Origin: Streptomyces goshikiensis | GTDB taxonomy: Bacteria > Actinomycetota > Actinomycetes > Streptomycetales > Streptomycetaceae | NCBI RefSeq assembly: GCF_014650555.1 | Contig: NZ_BMVE01000006.1 | Span: 372,001 to 436,000, forward strand | Length of the DNA: 64,000 nt | Reading direction: 5' to 3' | In this document: one piece after another, positions 19,375 to 28,389 of the stretch | Layout of the letters: each line of letters starts with the position of its first letter | Numbering within the stretch: position 1 is the stretch's first letter | Program-made: the position numbers and the translations under genes | Notes under the pieces: generated by a model | The model's database searches: none | What the model was told of the DNA's origin: nothing | Seen by the model: the letters and a program-made list of their open reading frames with translations, nothing else

Positions 19375-20463
19375 TCCTCCGCACCGAACGGTCTCTACCG
19401 GTTCCCGATCGTGCAGGCTCCCATGGCGGGCGGCGCCTCCTGTCCCGCCCTCGCCGCGGCCGTGTGCGAAGCGGGCGGGCTGGGCTTCCTGGCCGGCGGC
19501 TACAAGACCGCCGACGGCATGTACCAGGAGATCAAGCAGACCCGGGGGCTGACCCGGCGGCCCTTCGGCGTGAACCTCTTCATGCCGCAGACCGGCTACG
19601 TCGACCCGGCCGCCGTCGAGGCCTACCGAGGACAGCTCGCGGGCGAGGCCAGCTGGTACGAGGTCTCCCTCGCCGCCGAGGACATCGTCGGCACCTGCGA
19701 CGACGGCTACGACGCCAAGCTCGCCATCCTCCTCGAAGACCCGGTCCCGGTCGTCTCGTTCACCTTCGGCTGCCCCGCGCCCGAGGCCCTCGCCCGGCTG
19801 CGCGAGGCCGGTACGCACACCGTCGTCACCGTCACCTCGGTCGAGGAGGCCCGCGCCGCCCAGGAGGCGGGCGCCGACGCCGTCTGCGTCCAGGGCGTCG
19901 AGGCCGGCGGCCACCAGGGCACCCACCGCGACGACCCGCAGGCCGACGGCACCGCCGGCGTCGGGCTGCTCGCGCTGGTCGCGCAGGTACGGGAAGCGGT
20001 GGCCCTCCCGATCATCGCGGCGGGCGGCCTGATGCGCGGCTCGCAGATCGCGGCCGTGCTCGCGGCCGGAGCGGAGGCGGCGCAGCTCGGCACCGCGTTC
20101 CTGGCGTGCCCGGAGTCGGGGGCCCACCCGCTCCACAAGGCGGCGCTGACGGACCCGCTGTTCGTCCGCACCGAGCTGACCCGGGCGTTCTCCGGGCGGC
20201 CCGCGCGGGGTCTGGTGAACCGGTTCATGCGCGAGCACGGGCCGTACGCCCCGGCCGCGTACCCGCAGGTCCACCACCTCACCTCGGGGCTGCGCAAGGC
20301 GGCCGCGGCGGCCGGGGACCCGCAGGGCATGGCGCTGTGGGCGGGCCAGGGACACCGGCTGGCCCGGACCGTCCCGGCGGGCGATCTGGTGGAGGTGCTC
20401 GCGGCGGAACTGGCCGAGGCGCAGGGCGTGCTGAAGGAAACGCAGACGAGGAGAGTGTCATGA
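19372..20463 (+). CDS. Nitronate monooxygenase (FMN-dependent)
   Basis: Protein of 363 residues of the NMO/2-nitropropane dioxygenase family, which oxidises alkyl nitronates using FMN. Motifs are FPIVQAPMAGGASCPALAAAVCEAGGLGFL at the N-terminus, VCVQGVEAGGHQGTHRDD (the catalytic His region) and PIIAAGGLMRGSQIAAVLAAGAEAAQLGTAFL. Its stop overlaps the rsmE start (ATGA), so the two are co-translated, although no shared pathway is known. The natural substrate may be the toxin propionate 3-nitronate, by family analogy only. Confidence 0.92.
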   Translation: MSSAPNGLYRFPIVQAPMAGGASCPALAAAVCEAGGLGFLAGGYKTADGMYQEIKQTRGLTRRPFGVNLFMPQTGYVDPAAVEAYRGQLAGEASWYEVSLAAEDIVGTCDDGYDAKLAILLEDPVPVVSFTFGCPAPEALARLREAGTHTVVTVTSVEEARAAQEAGADAVCVQGVEAGGHQGTHRDDPQADGTAGVGLLALVAQVREAVALPIIAAGGLMRGSQIAAVLAAGAEAAQLGTAFLACPESGAHPLHKAALTDPLFVRTELTRAFSGRPARGLVNRFMREHGPYAPAAYPQVHHLTSGLRKAAAAAGDPQGMALWAGQGHRLARTVPAGDLVEVLAAELAEAQGVLKETQTRRVS

Positions 20464-21203
20464 CGGCCCCCGTGTTCGTGGTCGAAGAGGTCCCCGCGGG
20501 GCCGGAGTTCGTGCTGGACGGCCCCGAGGGCCGGCACGCGGTCTCGGTGAAGCGGCTGAACCCGGGCGAGGCGGTGGTCCTCACGGACGGCCGCGGCGGC
20601 TGGGCCGAGGCGGTCGTCAAGGCGGCGGAGGGCAAGGACCGGCTGGTCGTCGCGGTGTCCGGGGTCTTCACGGAAGCGGAGCCCGCCGTACGCATCACCG
20701 TCGTTCAGGCCCTGCCCAAGGGCGACCGGGGCGAGGTGGCGGTCGAGACGATGACCGAGACCGGCGTGGACGCGATCGTGCCGTGGCAGGCCTCGCGGTG
20801 CATCACCCAGTGGCGCGGCGACCGGGGCGCGAAGTCCCTGGCGAAGTGGCGGGGCACGGCCCGCGAGGCGGGCAAGCAGTCCCGCCGGGTCAGCTTCCCG
20901 GAGGTCGCCGAGGCCATGTCCACGAAGCAGGTCGCGGCGCTGCTCGCGGACGCCGACCTGGCGATGGTGCTGCACGAGGACCGGGACGCGCCCTCGCAGG
21001 CGCTGGCGACGGCCGAGCTGCCCGCCGCCGGGTCGATCGTGCTGGTGGTCGGCCCGGAGGGCGGCGTCTCCCCGGAGGAGCTGGCCGCCTTCGCCGCCGT
21101 CGGCGCCCACCCCTACCGGCTGGGCCGCCCGGTCCTGCGCACCTCCACCGCCGGCACCGCGGCGACGGCGGTCCTGCTCGCCCGGACGGGCCGCTGGTCC
21201 TGA
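20460..21203 (+). CDS. rsmE: 16S rRNA m3U1498 methyltransferase RsmE
   Basis: SPOUT-class RNA methyltransferase of 247 residues that modifies U1498 of 16S rRNA with SAM. An N-terminal PUA-like domain (GRHAVSVKRLNPGEAVVLTDGRG) is followed by the trefoil-knot domain with VVGPEGGVSPEE and LGRPVLRTSTAGTAA. It is coupled by a 4-bp overlap to the preceding oxidase gene. dnaJ-rsmE adjacency is widely conserved; here one gene intervenes. Confidence 0.95.
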   Translation: MTAPVFVVEEVPAGPEFVLDGPEGRHAVSVKRLNPGEAVVLTDGRGGWAEAVVKAAEGKDRLVVAVSGVFTEAEPAVRITVVQALPKGDRGEVAVETMTETGVDAIVPWQASRCITQWRGDRGAKSLAKWRGTAREAGKQSRRVSFPEVAEAMSTKQVAALLADADLAMVLHEDRDAPSQALATAELPAAGSIVLVVGPEGGVSPEELAAFAAVGAHPYRLGRPVLRTSTAGTAATAVLLARTGRWS

Positions 21204-21289
21204 CCTCCCGGGGGGTGGTGGGCCCCCGGACCGGGAGGGGTGGTGGATACGATGCCCCGACCGATCCAACGTCACGGGAGGCGAACGCA

Positions 21290-21649
21290 ATGGCCGGGGA
21301 ACCGCAGGCCGACTGCCTGTTCTGCAAGATCGTCGCAGGGTCCATCCCGGCGACCGTGGTAGGGGAGACCGAGACCACCCTCGCCTTCCGGGACATCAAC
21401 CCGCAGGCGCCCACGCACGTGCTCGTGATCCCGCGCGTCCACTACCCCGACGCCGCCTCCCTCGCGGCCGCCGAACCCGCCGTCGCCGCCGACGTGCTGG
21501 CCGAGGCGGGCCGGATCGCCGCCGAGGAGAAGATCGACGGCCACGGCTACCGGATCGTCTTCAACACCGGCGCCGGCGCGGGCCAGACCGTCTTCCACGC
21601 CCACGCCCACCTCATCGGGGGCCGCGGCCTCCAGTGGCCCCCCGGATAG
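21290..21649 (+). CDS. HIT family protein (histidine triad nucleotide hydrolase)
   Basis: Protein of 119 residues. The start CLFCKIVAGSIPATVVGE and the triad HAHAHLIGG near the C-terminus define a HINT-type nucleotide phosphoramidase acting on AMP-linked substrates. GGGAGG at 21276-21281 precedes the ATG by 8 nt, and TACGAT at 21248-21253 is a probable -10. The gene is followed after 3 bp by rnz. Confidence 0.94.
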   Translation: MAGEPQADCLFCKIVAGSIPATVVGETETTLAFRDINPQAPTHVLVIPRVHYPDAASLAAAEPAVAADVLAEAGRIAAEEKIDGHGYRIVFNTGAGAGQTVFHAHAHLIGGRGLQWPPG

Positions 21650-21652
21650 CCC

Positions 21653-22558
21653 GTGTCCGTACGAGAGTTCGTGGTGCTGGGCACCGCCAGCCAGGTGCCC
21701 ACCCGCCACCGCAACCACAACGGCTACCTGCTGCGCTGGGACGGCGAGGGCATCCTCTTCGACCCGGGCGAGGGCACGCAGCGCCAGATGCTGCGCGCCG
21801 GGGTCGCCGCGCACGACATCAACCGGATCTGTGTCACCCACTTCCACGGCGACCACAGCCTCGGCCTCGCCGGGGTGATCCAGCGGATCAACCTCGACCA
21901 GGTCCCGCACCCCGTCACCGCGCACTACCCCGCCTCGGGGCAGAAGTTCTTCGACCGGCTGCGGTACGCGACCGCCTACCGGGAGACCGTACGGCTGCGC
22001 GAGGAGCCGGTGGCCGGGGACGGGGCGCTGGCGCGCGGGCCCTCGTACACCCTGGAGGCCCGCAGGCTGTCGCATCCGGTCGAGTCCTTCGGCTACCGGA
22101 TCAGCGAGCCCGACGGCCGCCGCATGGTGCCCGAACTGCTCGCACGGCACGGGATCAAGGGGCCGGACGTGGGCCGGATCCAGCGCGAGGGCCGGCTGGG
22201 CGGCGTGGGCCTCGACGAGGTCAGCGAGCACAGGCCCGGACAGAGCTTCGCCTTCGTCATGGACACCCGGCTCTGCCCCGGCGTGGACGAACTCGCCCGG
22301 GGCTGCGACATGCTGGTCATCGAGTCGACGTTCCTCGACGAGGACGAGCGCCTCGCCACCGACCACGGGCACCTCACCGCCGGCCAGGCGGCCCGCACGG
22401 CGCGCGACGCGGGCGTACGGCACCTGGTGCTGACGCACTTCTCGCAGCGCTACTCCGATCCCGGCGCGTTCGAACGGCAGGCCCGCGCGGCCGGGTTCGA
22501 GGGGGAGCTGACGATCGCCGAGGACCTCGTACGGGTTCCCCTGCCGAAGCGGGGCTGA
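21653..22558 (+). CDS. rnz: Ribonuclease Z
   Basis: tRNA 3'-processing endonuclease of 301 residues with the beta-lactamase fold. THFHGDHSLGL supplies His63, His65, Asp67 and His68. The flexible-arm region IKGPDVGRIQREGRLG, FVMDTRLC, and THFSQRYSDP complete the RNase Z set. GTG at 21653 lies 3 bp after the HIT stop, suggesting translational coupling. Confidence 0.93.
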   Translation: MSVREFVVLGTASQVPTRHRNHNGYLLRWDGEGILFDPGEGTQRQMLRAGVAAHDINRICVTHFHGDHSLGLAGVIQRINLDQVPHPVTAHYPASGQKFFDRLRYATAYRETVRLREEPVAGDGALARGPSYTLEARRLSHPVESFGYRISEPDGRRMVPELLARHGIKGPDVGRIQREGRLGGVGLDEVSEHRPGQSFAFVMDTRLCPGVDELARGCDMLVIESTFLDEDERLATDHGHLTAGQAARTARDAGVRHLVLTHFSQRYSDPGAFERQARAAGFEGELTIAEDLVRVPLPKRG

Positions 22559-22700
22559 GGCCGGGGAGCGGCCCGGGGGTGATCTGGGCCACACTTGGGT
22601 TTGGGTTGCTTCCGGGCGGGGAGGGCTCGGAGCTTTCCGTGGGAACCCATCCCGCAGAAACGACCCTTCGGCCGCACGCGCATCATCCGGGGAGTACACC

Positions 22701-23795
22701 GTGACCAGTCGGGACAGCCGCACCAGCCGCAGCGCCGCCGTGGACCCGCTCGGTCCGCTCCGCGACCCCCACGAACCCGGCTGCGACGTCTTCCTCACCG
22801 GCACGGTCTTCCTCGACATCATCTTCACCGGCCTCGACTCGGCCCCGGTGCGCGGTACGGAGTCCTGGGCGCGCGGCATGGGCTCCAGCCCCGGCGGCGT
22901 GGCCAACATGGCCACCGCGCTGGCCCGCCTCGGGCTGCGCACCTCGCTCGCCGCGGCGTTCGGAGACGACCACTACGGCGAGTACTGCTGGGACGCGCTC
23001 GAACAGGGCGAGGGCATCGACCTGACCATGTCGCGCACCGTCCCCGGCTGGCACAGCCCCGTCACGGTCTCGATGGCCTACGAGGGCGAGCGCACGATGG
23101 TCTCGCACGGCCACGAGGCCCCGCCGCCCGCCGACCCCGGGCTCCCGCGCTGCCCGCCCCGCGCCCGCGCGGCCGTGGCCTCCCTGGGGCCCGGGCGGGG
23201 GGAGGAGTGGATCGCGACGGCGGCCCGGCAGGGGGCCCGGGTCTTCGCCGACGTGGGCTGGGACGAGAGCGGGCGCTGGGACCTGGGGGCGCTGGCCGAC
23301 CTGGAGCACTGCGAGGCGTTCCTGCCCAACGCGGGGGAGGCCATGCGCTACACGCGGACCGACTGCCCCCGGGCGGCGGCCCGCAAGCTCGCGGAGAAGG
23401 TCCCGATCGCCGTGGTGACGATGGGCCCGGAGGGCTCCTGCGCGGTGGACGGCCGGACCGGGGAGACCGCCGAGGTCCCCGGCATCGCGGTGGACGCGCT
23501 CGACCCCACGGGCGCCGGAGACGTGTACGTGGCGGGTTTCGTCACCGGCACCCTGGCGGGGTGGCCGCTGGCGGACCGGCTGGCCTTCGCGGGCCTGACG
23601 GCGGCGCTGTCGGTCCAGGAGTTCGGCGGCTCGCTGTCGGCCCCGGGGTGGGCGGAGGTGGCGCACTGGTGGGCCGCCGCCCCGGACGCCCTGCGCGGGC
23701 CGTACGGCTTCCTGGACGCCCTGCTCCCGCCGCCGGCGGCCCCCGCGCCGAGGCGCCGGGCGGTCCCGACGATCGGATTCCGCCCGGGCGCGTAG
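22701..23795 (+). CDS. PfkB-family carbohydrate kinase
   Basis: Protein of 364 residues of the ribokinase fold. An N-terminal tail of about 25 residues precedes VFLTGTVFLDIIF. The sugar-binding SSPGGVANMATALARLGL and the signature DPTGAGDVYVAGFVTG with its catalytic Asp near the C-terminus are intact. The GTG at 22701 has GGGGAG 7 nt upstream. The substrate is not readable; the family covers ribose, fructose, tagatose phosphate and nucleosides. It sits alone between rnz and phoH. Confidence 0.88.
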   Translation: MTSRDSRTSRSAAVDPLGPLRDPHEPGCDVFLTGTVFLDIIFTGLDSAPVRGTESWARGMGSSPGGVANMATALARLGLRTSLAAAFGDDHYGEYCWDALEQGEGIDLTMSRTVPGWHSPVTVSMAYEGERTMVSHGHEAPPPADPGLPRCPPRARAAVASLGPGRGEEWIATAARQGARVFADVGWDESGRWDLGALADLEHCEAFLPNAGEAMRYTRTDCPRAAARKLAEKVPIAVVTMGPEGSCAVDGRTGETAEVPGIAVDALDPTGAGDVYVAGFVTGTLAGWPLADRLAFAGLTAALSVQEFGGSLSAPGWAEVAHWWAAAPDALRGPYGFLDALLPPPAAPAPRRRAVPTIGFRPGA

Positions 23796-23860
23796 CCGGG
23801 CGCGGGGCGGCGGGCCGTGACGGCGCCGGAAAAGGCCTCGGGGATGCGGCGGCGGAGTCG

Positions 23861-23866
23861 TACGCT
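23861..23866 (+). promoter_or_regulatory. Probable phoH -10
   Basis: TACGCT; the transcript start would be near 23873, about 64 nt before the chosen start codon. Confidence 0.4.
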
Positions 23867-23936
23867 TGGTATTCCGGAGGTCGTCGATCGGCACGGCCCC
23901 TCAGCGGGAGGTATGCGCAGGCCACAGTGCCGGCCC

Positions 23937-25010
<1,074 letters not shown>

Positions 25011-25023
25011 AACTCAGCGCACC

Positions 25024-25521
25024 ATGTCGATCGACGTCAACAACGAGTCCGGGATCGAGGTCGACGAGCAGGCGATCCTCGACATCGCCCGCTACGCGCT
25101 CACCCGGATGCGGATCCACCCGCTCTCCGAGCTCTCCGTCATCGTCGTGGACGAGGGGGCGATGGAGCAGCTCCACATCCAGTGGATGGACCTGCCCGGA
25201 CCCACCGACGTCATGTCCTTCCCGATGGACGAACTCCGTCCGCCGGCGAAGGACGACGAGGAGCCCCCGCAGGGGCTCCTCGGCGACATCGTGCTCTGCC
25301 CCGAGGTGGCCAAGAAGCAGGGCGAGGACGCCCCGACGCAGCACTCCATGGACGAGGAGCTCCAGCTCCTGACGGTCCACGGGGTGCTGCACCTGCTCGG
25401 CTACGACCACGAGGAGCCCGACGAGAAGGCCGAGATGTTCGGCCTCCAGGCGGCGATCGTCGACGGCTGGCGCGGTGAGCGCGGCATCACCGGCCCGTCC
25501 CCGGCCCCGACCGTCTCGTGA
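25024..25521 (+). CDS. ybeY: Endoribonuclease YbeY
   Basis: rRNA maturation RNase of 165 residues. The zinc motif HGVLHLLGYDH has His119, His123 and His129. GPTDVMSFPMDE is the second family signature. It lies 13 bp after phoH and overlaps the next gene by 4 bp (GTGA), so phoH-ybeY-CNNM form one operon. Confidence 0.96.
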   Translation: MSIDVNNESGIEVDEQAILDIARYALTRMRIHPLSELSVIVVDEGAMEQLHIQWMDLPGPTDVMSFPMDELRPPAKDDEEPPQGLLGDIVLCPEVAKKQGEDAPTQHSMDEELQLLTVHGVLHLLGYDHEEPDEKAEMFGLQAAIVDGWRGERGITGPSPAPTVS

Positions 25522-26828
25522 CCGGCGCCCCCCAGCTCATCACCGGGGCGGTCCTGCTGGTCGTGGTGGCCTGGTTCGCGGCGTGCGCGGAGTCCGCGAT
25601 CGCCCGGGTCTCCAGCTTCCGCGCGGAACAGGCCGTACGGGAGGGGCGGCGCGGCAGCGCGAAGCTCGCGCAGGTCGCCGCCGACCCCACCCGCTACGTG
25701 AACGTGGCCCTGCTGGTCCGGGTCACCTGCGAGATGGCGGCGGGCGTCCTCGTCACGTACGTCTGCCTCGACGAGTTCGGCGAGAACTGGACCGCGCTGC
25801 TCGTGGCGATCGCCGTGATGGTGCTCGTCTCCTTCGTCGCGGTCGGCGTGTCCCCCCGTACGATCGGCCGCCAGCACCCGCTGAACACGGCGACGGCGGC
25901 CGCGTACGTCCTGGTGCCGCTGGCCCGGGTGATGGGGCCGATCCCGCAGCTGCTGATCCTCCTCGGCAACGCGCTCACGCCCGGGAAGGGCTTCCGCAAG
26001 GGGCCGTTCGCCTCCGAGGCCGAGCTGCGCGCGATGGTGGACCTGGCGGAGCGGGAATCGCTGATCGAGGACGACGAGCGCCGGATGGTGCACCAGGTCT
26101 TCGAACTCGGCGACACGCTCGTGCGCGAGGTGATGGTGCCGAGGACGGACCTGATCTGCATCGAGCGGTACAAGACGATCCGTCAGGCGACCACGCTCGC
26201 ACTGCGGTCGGGGTTCTCGCGCATACCGGTGACCGGGGAGAACGAGGACGACATCGTCGGGGTCGTGTACCTGAAGGACCTGGTCCGCAAGACGCACATC
26301 AGCCGGGACGCCGAATCGGACCTGGTCTCCACGGCGATGCGCCCCGCGGTGTTCGTGCCCGACACCAAGAACGCGGGCGATCTGCTGCGCGAGATGCAGC
26401 AGGTCCGCAACCACGTGGCCGTCGTCATCGACGAGTACGGCGGCACCGCGGGCATCGTCACCATCGAGGACATCCTCGAAGAGATCGTCGGCGAGATCAC
26501 CGACGAGTACGACCGCGAGCTCGCGCCCGTCGAGGACCTCGGGGAGGACCGCTACCGGGTGACGGCGCGCCTCGACATCACCGACCTCGGCGAGCTGTTC
26601 AAGGTCGAGGACTACGACGACGAGGACGTGGAGACGGTCGGCGGGCTGCTGGCCAAGGCGCTGGGCCGGGTGCCGATCGCGGGCGCCTCGGCGGTCGTGG
26701 AGCTCCCGGACGGGCGGCCGCTGCGGCTGACGGCCGAGTCCCCGGCGGGGCGCAGGAACAAGATCGTGACGGTGCTCGTGGAGCCGGTGGTGCCGGCGGC
26801 GGGCGAGGGCGAGGAGGGGCTGGAGTGA
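25518..26828 (+). CDS. CNNM/CorC-HlyC family membrane protein with CBS domains
   Basis: Protein of 436 residues. The N-terminal DUF21 membrane domain (about 1-190) has helices including ITGAVLLVVVAWFAACAESAIARV. Two CBS domains follow (about 205-330; VPRTDLICIE and AVVIDEYGGTAGIVTIEDILEEIVGEI) and a C-terminal CorC/HlyC domain (YRVTARLDITDLGELF). Members are magnesium/cobalt transport or efflux proteins; the old name hemolysin is misleading. It overlaps both neighbours by 4 bp. Confidence 0.93.
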   Translation: MTGAPQLITGAVLLVVVAWFAACAESAIARVSSFRAEQAVREGRRGSAKLAQVAADPTRYVNVALLVRVTCEMAAGVLVTYVCLDEFGENWTALLVAIAVMVLVSFVAVGVSPRTIGRQHPLNTATAAAYVLVPLARVMGPIPQLLILLGNALTPGKGFRKGPFASEAELRAMVDLAERESLIEDDERRMVHQVFELGDTLVREVMVPRTDLICIERYKTIRQATTLALRSGFSRIPVTGENEDDIVGVVYLKDLVRKTHISRDAESDLVSTAMRPAVFVPDTKNAGDLLREMQQVRNHVAVVIDEYGGTAGIVTIEDILEEIVGEITDEYDRELAPVEDLGEDRYRVTARLDITDLGELFKVEDYDDEDVETVGGLLAKALGRVPIAGASAVVELPDGRPLRLTAESPAGRRNKIVTVLVEPVVPAAGEGEEGLE

Positions 26829-27178
26829 CCCCGGAACAGCTGCGGGCGTTCTGCCTCGGCTTCAACGCGGCGGTGGAGGAGTTCCCCTTCACCCCGCAGA
26901 CCTCGGTGTTCAAGGTGATGGGGAAGGTGTTCGCGCTCTCCGCGCTGGATGCGGAGCCGCTGAAGGTCAACCTCAAGTGCGAACCGGAGCTGGCGGTCCG
27001 GCTGCGGGAGGAGCACGCGGCGATCGTGCCCGGCTATCACATGAACAAGCGGCACTGGAACACGGTGACGGTCTCCGGGCTCCCCGACGCGCTGGTGCGG
27101 GAGCTGGTCGAGGACTCGTACGACCTGGTGGTCGCGGGTCTGCCCCGGGCGGAGCGGCTCCGGCTGGACCGGCCGTGA
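26825..27178 (+). CDS. MmcQ/YjbR family DNA-binding-like protein
   Basis: Protein of 117 residues starting at a GTG that overlaps the CNNM stop. Features are FCLGFNAAVEEFPFTPQTSVFKVMGKVFAL, LNLKC-like VNLKCEPELAVRLREE and PGYHMNKRHWNTV, which define the CyaY-like YjbR fold. The biological role is unknown. It is the last gene of the phoH operon by spacing; the following gene has its own promoter. Confidence 0.9.
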   Translation: MTPEQLRAFCLGFNAAVEEFPFTPQTSVFKVMGKVFALSALDAEPLKVNLKCEPELAVRLREEHAAIVPGYHMNKRHWNTVTVSGLPDALVRELVEDSYDLVVAGLPRAERLRLDRP

Positions 27179-27221
27179 CCGCCGCGGCGGGGTGGTCGCG
27201 CGGCCGCGCCGAGGCCCTCCC

Positions 27222-27237
27222 TATGCTTTCGCCCATG
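27222..27237 (+). promoter_or_regulatory. Leaderless-type promoter of the deaminase-like gene
   Basis: TATGCT at 27222-27227 lies 7 nt before the ATG at 27235. Confidence 0.6.
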
Positions 27238-27591
27238 ACGGAGAGCACCGGGATCGACCCCGAGGACAGCAAGATCATCACGCTGGCGCGCAGCGCCCGG
27301 GCCCGCAACGCGGTGCCGGAGGGCGCGGCGGTGCGGGACGAGACGGGCCGGACGTACGTCGCCGGGACGGTGGAGCTGGACTCCCTGAAGCTGAGCGCGC
27401 TCCGGACCGCGGTGGCGATGGCGGTGGCGAGCGGCGCCCGCTCCCTGGAGGCCGCGGCCGTGGTCAGCGCGGCGGAGTCGGTTCCCGACGCCGACCGGGC
27501 CGCCGTCCGCGACCTCGGCGGTGCCGCCACCCCGGTGCTGCTGGCCGCCCCGGACGGCACCCTGCGCTCCACCACCCCGGCCGGAGCCTGA
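27235..27591 (+). CDS. Cytidine deaminase-like protein lacking catalytic residues
   Basis: Protein of 118 residues. The order ITLARSARARNAVPEGAAVRDETGRTYVAGTVE followed by KLSALRTAVAMAVASGARSLEAAAVVS lines up with the core of cytidine deaminases (G-A-A-hydrophobic, G-x-N-x-E, C-A-E-R). Here the zinc ligand and proton donor segment reads SALR instead of CAER, and no PCxxC follows. It cannot be an ordinary zinc-dependent deaminase. The place between ybeY and era is where cdd lies in many Firmicutes, so it is probably a degenerate relative kept for another role. The start at 27235 is fixed by TATGCT 7 nt upstream. Confidence 0.75.
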   Translation: MTESTGIDPEDSKIITLARSARARNAVPEGAAVRDETGRTYVAGTVELDSLKLSALRTAVAMAVASGARSLEAAAVVSAAESVPDADRAAVRDLGGAATPVLLAAPDGTLRSTTPAGA

Positions 27592-27662
27592 CCCGCCGCC
27601 GTCGCTCCACCGCCCCCGCCACCCGGCCGCCCGCCGGGTGGCGGGGCCGTTCGCGGGAGGGC

Positions 27663-27677
27663 TACCTTGCCGGGGTG
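27663..27677 (+). promoter_or_regulatory. Leaderless-type promoter at a GTG start
   Basis: TACCTT at 27663-27668 lies 6 nt before the GTG at 27675. Confidence 0.5.
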
Positions 27678-28331
27678 GACCTCTTCCCGCGCTCCTGGAC
27701 GGCGTTGCGCACGGCGGTCGCCGACCTCTGCGACCAGGACTTCGAGCAGCCCTCCGGCTGCGCCGGCTGGCTCGTCCGCGACCTGGTGTGCCACCTGGTC
27801 ATCGACGCGCAGGACGTCCTGATCACCCTCGCCACGCCCGTCGAGGCGGAACCCACCGTCGACGCGGTGACGTACTGGAACGTCGACGACCGGCCCCCGA
27901 CCGGGCAGGATCCGCTCGACGCGCTGACCGTCCGGCTGGCCGCCGCCTACGAGGACCCGCACCTGCTCAGGTTCCACCTCGACGACGTCGGATCCGCCGC
28001 CGGGCGCGCCGCCGCACTCGCCGACCCGGGTGTCCGGGTGGGCACCCGGGGCGAGGTCCTGACCGTGGCCGACTACCTCGACGCGTACGTCCTGGAGTGG
28101 ACGCTGCACCACCTCGACCTGACCGCGCACCTGCCGGCGGTGGCCGGGCCGCCCGCCGAGGGCACGGCCCGGTCCCGCGCGATGCTGGAGACCATCACGG
28201 GCGCCGCGTTCCCCGCGTCGTTCACCGACACGGACGCCCTGCTGGTCGGCACGGGCCGCAGGGCCCCGACCGGCGAGGAGCGGGCCGCGCTCGGCGCACT
28301 GGCCGAGCGGCTGCCGTTCGTCATCGGCTGA
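27675..28331 (+). CDS. Maleylpyruvate isomerase/DinB-like (mycothiol-dependent family) protein
   Basis: Protein of 218 residues. The opening FPRSWTALRTAVADLCDQDFEQPSGCAGWLVRDLVCHLVIDAQD has the helix pattern and GWxVxDxxxHL motif of the DinB_2/MDMPI fold, whose members use mycothiol in actinobacteria. The second helical segment VADYLDAYVLEWTLHHLDLTAHL carries further His residues of the metal site. The exact reaction cannot be assigned. GTG at 27675 is chosen on the -10 position and the family start. Confidence 0.75.
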   Translation: MDLFPRSWTALRTAVADLCDQDFEQPSGCAGWLVRDLVCHLVIDAQDVLITLATPVEAEPTVDAVTYWNVDDRPPTGQDPLDALTVRLAAAYEDPHLLRFHLDDVGSAAGRAAALADPGVRVGTRGEVLTVADYLDAYVLEWTLHHLDLTAHLPAVAGPPAEGTARSRAMLETITGAAFPASFTDTDALLVGTGRRAPTGEERAALGALAERLPFVIG

Positions 28332-28389
28332 CCGCCGCGCGACCGCCGAGCGACCGCCGAGCCGTCGCCGCGTCGCTGCCGCGCCCCCG

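Noticed and set aside
18253..20355. 700-codon minus-strand frame over dnaJ and the oxidase gene
   Set aside because: No recognisable domain; it spans two well-supported genes and their terminators.
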